Origin: an uncultured Nitrospirota bacterium
GTDB lineage: Bacteria; Nitrospirota; Nitrospiria; Nitrospirales; UBA8639
Length of the DNA: 64,000 bases
Direction of reading: 5' to 3'
Assembly (NCBI GenBank): GCA_937139405.1
Contig: CAKZPV010000025.1
Location: 62,001-126,000 of the forward strand
The position numbers and the translations under genes are program-made. The notes under the pieces were generated by a model. That model made no database searches. It was not told where the DNA came from and saw only the letters and a program-made list of their open reading frames with translations. Shown in pieces: positions 59,855-64,000 of the stretch. The number at the start of each line of letters is the position of its first letter. The first letter of the stretch is position 1.

Positions 59855-60241
59855 ATGCACGATTGGATGCCGGGAATGGGTTGGGGGTTCGGTCCTCTTC
59901 TTATGATCGTGTTCTGGATTCTGGTTATCCTGGGAATTGGGTACTTTGTCATGGTGCTGGTGAGCCGTGAGAGGAAGGAGTCAGTTCCTCAAGAAAGGGA
60001 GCCCCCTTTGGAAATTTTGAAAAAACGGTATGCTCGTGGAGAGATGAACAAGGAAGAGTTCGAGACAAAGCGGAAGGATCTTGATAAAGAATTGGCAAAG
60101 AAAAATCTAGATCGGGCCTGTTCTGAAGCCACTGCCAATATCACAAAAGGTCGAGTTGGATCAAGAGACAACCAACCGGCCTTTTTGCGAAGAATTTACA
60201 CGACCCTAAAAAAGATGAAATTTGACAGAGACTTCTCATGA
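59855..60241 (+). CDS. small membrane protein with SHOCT domain
   Basis: MHDWMPGMGWGFGPLLMIVFWILVILGIGYFVMV...LEILKKRYARGEMNKEEFETKRKDL. Confidence 0.85.
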   Translation: MHDWMPGMGWGFGPLLMIVFWILVILGIGYFVMVLVSRERKESVPQEREPPLEILKKRYARGEMNKEEFETKRKDLDKELAKKNLDRACSEATANITKGRVGSRDNQPAFLRRIYTTLKKMKFDRDFS

Positions 60242-60257
60242 GCAAATCTCTAACTAA

Positions 60258-62195
60258 ATGATGGACACCTCGGTCATGCCAAAAAAAGAGAATCACCAAG
60301 ATGGATTTGAAGGTCAATGGTGGGAATACCCCATCCTGCGAAATGCCCTCATGGCTGGAGTGTTGGCGGGGGTTGGATTTGTCCTAGCCCACGCGGGGTT
60401 TATTTCAGAGCAGGTAGAACTGGCTTTTTATTTTGTGGCGATTCCACTGGGTGGCTACCATTGGGCTCGGGAGGCCGTTGAGGAACTCTTTACAGAGGGT
60501 GAGATTGGAATCGATCTCTTGATGCTTGCCGCTACGGTGGGTTCCGGTCTCCTGGGACTCTGGGATGAAGCAGCCTTTCTTGTTTTTCTTTATGGAGCGG
60601 CTGAGGGATTGGAGGAGTATACCTACGCCCGCACCCGCTCGGCGATCCGTGCTCTTCTGGATTTGGCTCCGAAAGAGGCGCACCTTCTCCGAGAGGGCCA
60701 GGAAGTCACAATTGCGGCTGAGGAGTTGCGGCCTGGCGACCGATTCCTTGTACGACCTGGCGAATCCATTCCAACTGATGGCACCGTGAAGTCTGGAACG
60801 TCAAGCCTCGATGAATCCGCCTTGACCGGCGAATCTATTCCGGTGGACAAAGAACCCGGCATGCTCGTGTTTGCTGGTACGCTGAACCTTCAAGGGGCTC
60901 TAGGGGTGGAGGCGACGGCTGCGTTCCAAGATAATACCTTAGCCAAAATCATTCATCTTGTTGAGGAGGCTCAAGAACGGAAAGGAAAAACGCAGCAGTG
61001 GATCGAGCGGTTTGGACGCCGTTACAGCCCAGTAGTCCTCGGTACGTCCCTTCTGTTTCTCGTCATCCCTTGGGTTTTGGGACTCCCCTATGGCGAATGG
61101 GCGGTTCGAGCTGTCGTTCTGCTCGTTGCGGCGGCTCCTTGTGCCCTGGTGATGTCCATGCCCGTGGCCATGGCCGCCGGCATTGGTTCTGCTGGCCGAC
61201 AAGGTATCTTGATTAAGGGCGGTGCGCACTTAGAGCATCTCGGGGCCATTCGGACGATCGCCTTTGACAAAACCGGAACCCTCACTCAGGGAGTTCCCAT
61301 GGTAACCGACGTCGTCCCTTTTACCGGTTCCCCAGAAGAATTACTGGCGCTGGCTGCAGGGGTTGAATATGCTTCCGCACACCCTCTGGCCAGGGCCATC
61401 GTTGATCGAGCAAGATCTCAGGGTGTAATCCCTGCCGAGGTACGAGACTTCGAATCCCTCACCGGAACGGGAGCCAAAGCCCTTGTTGAACAAACAGTCT
61501 GGCATGTTGGGAAGTTGGATCTCTTTAAAAAGTTAGGTGCCAGGTTGGGGAAGAATGAAGACACGGTCAAACAGTTTCAGGCACAGGGGAAGACGGTCGT
61601 GTTGGTTGGCAATGGTGACAATGTTCGTGGCTTACTTGCCCTTCAAGATCGCATACGTCCTGCGATGAAGGACGTGATCCGCGAACTTCACACAATGGGT
61701 GTCCGGGTCGTGATGCTCACTGGCGATCATGCACTTGCCGCCGAGGCGGTCGCTCGCGCGCTGGACATTGATGATGTTCGGGCAAACCTGAGTCCTGAGG
61801 ATAAGGTGCGGGTTGTGCAGGAACTCGAACAGCGATTTGGAGCCGTCCTCATGGTCGGTGATGGGATCAATGATGCTCCGGCTTTGGCGGCAGCAACCTG
61901 TGGTATGGCGATGGGAGCGATCGGCAGTGATGCGGCGATCGAGGCGGCAGATATCGCCCTCATGTCTGAGGATCTGGGAAAAGTCGCTCACGCGTTGCGG
62001 CTTGGTCGTCGAGTCCGTAGGATCAGTCGCCAGAACATTGTATTTTCTCTCATTCTCCTCGCCATTCTTATTCCTTCGGCCCTACTGGGAGTCTTGAGCG
62101 TCGGGGCTGCCGTCTTCATCCATGAGGTCAGCGAGCTTCTGGCTGTGGCGAACGGGTTAAGGGTGCGGAGGCCACTGCACTTGTCGGCCTCATAG
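60258..62195 (+). CDS. P1B-type heavy-metal-transporting ATPase lacking HMA domain, APC in place of CPC/SPC
   Basis: DESALTGESIPVDKEPG, AAAPCALVMSMPVAMAAGIG, FDKTGTLTQG, HPLARAIVDRA, MVGDGINDAPALAAA, C-term VFIHEVSELLAVANGLR. Confidence 0.93.
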   Translation: MMDTSVMPKKENHQDGFEGQWWEYPILRNALMAGVLAGVGFVLAHAGFISEQVELAFYFVAIPLGGYHWAREAVEELFTEGEIGIDLLMLAATVGSGLLGLWDEAAFLVFLYGAAEGLEEYTYARTRSAIRALLDLAPKEAHLLREGQEVTIAAEELRPGDRFLVRPGESIPTDGTVKSGTSSLDESALTGESIPVDKEPGMLVFAGTLNLQGALGVEATAAFQDNTLAKIIHLVEEAQERKGKTQQWIERFGRRYSPVVLGTSLLFLVIPWVLGLPYGEWAVRAVVLLVAAAPCALVMSMPVAMAAGIGSAGRQGILIKGGAHLEHLGAIRTIAFDKTGTLTQGVPMVTDVVPFTGSPEELLALAAGVEYASAHPLARAIVDRARSQGVIPAEVRDFESLTGTGAKALVEQTVWHVGKLDLFKKLGARLGKNEDTVKQFQAQGKTVVLVGNGDNVRGLLALQDRIRPAMKDVIRELHTMGVRVVMLTGDHALAAEAVARALDIDDVRANLSPEDKVRVVQELEQRFGAVLMVGDGINDAPALAAATCGMAMGAIGSDAAIEAADIALMSEDLGKVAHALRLGRRVRRISRQNIVFSLILLAILIPSALLGVLSVGAAVFIHEVSELLAVANGLRVRRPLHLSAS

Positions 62196-62203
62196 GAAAA
62201 ACG

Positions 62204-62674
62204 ATGCAAACTATTGAACTATTAAAAGTTTTGGCCAGCCTGTTGATTTGGCTTCCTTTGGTAATGGGTTGCGCAGGGCATGACCACCAACATCTAGACG
62301 AGCCTTTACCTCCACTTGTGTATGCTGACCCTGAAACGGCTCAAGCCATGAAGGAAGGAAACCGCTATTTTAAAGAAGGGTGGTGGACAGGGGCTGAAAA
62401 ACAATACCGAATCGCCATCCTGGCCTTTCCAGCAATGGCTGAAGCCCACTATAACCTTGGGTTAACCCTTAATAAGCAGGGTGGTCGTTATCAAGAATCA
62501 CGCGATCATTTTACGAGGGCATTAAAAAACGAATTTCATTGGCTTCCTTATTCAAAAAGGGCTCAACACTTGAGAATACTTTCAGTCTCATTGACGCGCC
62601 TGTTGAATTGGAGGGCATGGGACGGTTCCGAAAGAACAAAACACACAACAATCACCTGCTTTTGGCTTCAATGA
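62204..62674 (+). pseudogene. 3'-disrupted TPR lipoprotein (copy of 53454..53888)
   Basis: Near-identical to 53454 gene until ...ALKNE at about 62530, then unrelated sequence overlapping the convergent mer-type genes. Confidence 0.75.
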
Positions 62675-62785
62675 AGCTTGGCACTCTTGGCATTCGTAAT
62701 ATACCTGGCAAGCATCAATCGGCATGATTTCCGTTTTTTGAAATCCACACTTCGGGCATTCCAATATCGAGTGTAAAGAGATCAT
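62588..62785 (-). CDS. small Cys-rich mer-associated protein (GDCCVFCSFGTVPCPPIQ)
   Basis: MISLHSILECPKCGFQKTEIMPIDACQVYYECQECQASLKPKAGDCCVFCSFGTVPCPPIQQARQ; start reassigned from 62962. Confidence 0.85.
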   Translation of the reverse strand: MISLHSILECPKCGFQKTEIMPIDACQVYYECQECQASLKPKAGDCCVFCSFGTVPCPPIQQARQ

Positions 62786-63180
62786 ACCGAATTCTTCAGA
62801 TACTCGAAAATAACGGGTTGGAGAAAATCCCACAGGGCAGATAAACCGACAAACACCGTGGCCAGACCGAGCATCGTGAAGGTCGTCCATCCTGCTTTGG
62901 AAGTGGCACATGAGGCATCCGTTTGGCACGTGGCCCGATTCCGGCGAATGGCCAGAACCCATCCAATCACCAGGGTCAATAGAGCGGCTGTTAGGAAATA
63001 GGGCCTGAAAATGGCCAGTTCACGGCTGAGCCATGCGCTGCCGATCCCTGACGAAGCCAGCAGGAATGGCAGGATGCAGCAGGACTTGGCGGCCAAAGCA
63101 CCAAGTCCTGAAAACACACTGATCCCTGCAAAGAATCCTGCTTTGGGCGGAGAAATGTTAGTGGGTTTCTTCGTGTTCAT
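62782..63180 (-). CDS. merT: MerT-type mercuric ion transporter
   Basis: FSGLGALAAKSCCILPFLLASSGIGSAWLSRELAIFRPYFLTAALLTLVIGWVLAIRR. Confidence 0.88.
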   Translation of the reverse strand: MNTKKPTNISPPKAGFFAGISVFSGLGALAAKSCCILPFLLASSGIGSAWLSRELAIFRPYFLTAALLTLVIGWVLAIRRNRATCQTDASCATSKAGWTTFTMLGLATVFVGLSALWDFLQPVIFEYLKNSV

Positions 63181-63204
63181 TGAAACCCTTTTCCGGGCTC
63201 ACGA

Positions 63205-63468
63205 TTAGGGTTGCCCCACTCCCGCCTGGCGTAGTTCTTTTTCATGAGGCCCCTGAGCTGTACAACAAGACGCCACCTGGCCATCTATAACCACAGTAGG
63301 GAGGGTCCGAATGCCAAGCTCCTTGGCGCGGCTGGCCACAGTCTGGTTTTTCATGTCTAGAACTTTGACATCACATGAGGAACAGGCCAGCCGGTGAACA
63401 AGAGCGATCGTCTCTTTACAGATTGGACACCCGGCGCTGAAAATTTCTATTTGTCGTGTAGCCGTCAT
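63205..63468 (-). CDS. thioredoxin-fold mer-associated protein
   Basis: QIEIFSAGCPICKETIALVHRLACSSCDVKVLDM...ELGIRTLPTVVIDGQVASCC. Confidence 0.82.
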   Translation of the reverse strand: MTATRQIEIFSAGCPICKETIALVHRLACSSCDVKVLDMKNQTVASRAKELGIRTLPTVVIDGQVASCCTAQGPHEKELRQAGVGQP

Positions 63469-63470
63469 GG

Positions 63471-63878
63471 TTAGTCCTCCTTTTCTTTCTGGGTTTCAAA
63501 ACAATCAATAATCGGGCAGTCATTCAGAGGACCGCTTCCCTTGCAGGCAGCGGCTAGTTGTTCAAGGGAACGTTTCATTTTCTGAAGATCTTTAATGCGC
63601 CCATGAATCGTGGAGATTTTGGCTTCCGCTTTTTGTTTGACATCAGCACAGGTTGCTCTGGGGTCAGTTTGCCAAGAGAGGAGTTCCGTTATTTCGGTTA
63701 AGGAAAACCCCAGTTCCTGTGCTCGTTTGATAAAACGAATTCTGGCTATCGCTTCATGGGGATACTCCCGGTATCCTCCCGAAGTACGAAGTGGTTGCGA
63801 GATTAACCCCTTTCGCTCATAAAAGCGGATGGTTTCAACATTGACCCCGGCGCGTTTGGCGACTTGACCGATTCTCAT
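63471..63878 (-). CDS. merR: MerR-family (mercury-type) regulator
   Basis: MRIGQVAKRAGVNVETIRFYERKGLISQP...; Cys positions TCADVK and ACKGSGPLNDCPIIDC consistent with metal-binding Cys residues. Confidence 0.9.
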   Translation of the reverse strand: MRIGQVAKRAGVNVETIRFYERKGLISQPLRTSGGYREYPHEAIARIRFIKRAQELGFSLTEITELLSWQTDPRATCADVKQKAEAKISTIHGRIKDLQKMKRSLEQLAAACKGSGPLNDCPIIDCFETQKEKED

Positions 63879-63884
63879 AAGCAT

Positions 63885-63916
63885 AGGATACACTCCGTAC
63901 CATGGTACGGAGTCAA
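63885..63916 (-). promoter_or_regulatory. MerR-type operator/promoter
   Basis: Minus strand TTGACT-CCGTACCATGGTACGGAGTG-TATCCT; perfect palindrome ACTCCGTACCATGGTACGGAGT inside a 20-bp spacer. Confidence 0.85.
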
Positions 63917-64000
63917 GAAAGAAGGTTATCTAAATGGGAAAAGAGTGAATTATCCTGTTAAGACGAGTATCTCGCCGAAATCAGAAAGGGGGAGCTTGCT

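Noticed and set aside
62588-62962. 124-aa version of the mer-associated ORF
   Set aside because: The N-terminal part is out-of-frame merT sequence; the real start is most likely the Met at 62785.
1-64000. Transposases, integrases, CRISPR arrays, tRNA/rRNA genes
   Set aside because: None recognised by eye; mobility of the metal region is plausible from duplications and scars but not directly supported.

Overview
This 64 kb window looks like a metal-resistance and redox region from a Gram-negative, probably Nitrospirota-like bacterium (lineage is inference only). About 46 kb is almost entirely minus-strand. It runs from a truncated V/A-type ATPase subunit B through NhaA, a YHS-fused glucan phosphorylase, an SPFH protein, stress and regulatory genes, and a Rieske/cytochrome b/cytochrome c cluster next to a Cyc2-like cytochrome-porin. 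It continues with an HD-GYP protein, a three-gene NAD(P)H-to-multiheme-cytochrome module, CopAB, GdhA, two complete CusCBA-type RND operons and arsR-arsC-ACR3. A plus-strand CzcCBA block follows, then a minus-strand ArsR/MtrA-like/PfpI operon, a partly duplicated czcB-SHOCT-P1B-ATPase block, and a terminal mer-type operon. The most interesting signals are: (i) two CorE-like ECF sigma factors with Cys-rich tails, each encoded downstream of a paralogous small secreted Cys/His protein; (ii) three near-identical ECF-type promoter elements, TGTAATGC-N14-CG(T/C)CTTA; (iii) a predicted trans-membrane electron-export module with a Met-rich periplasmic segment; (iv) complementary decay of two czc/cad copies; (v) an MtrA-like/DUF4346 protein under an ArsR regulator with a perfect palindromic operator. 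I recognised no transposases, CRISPR arrays, rRNAs or tRNAs. Family calls come from reading the translations, with no database searches.
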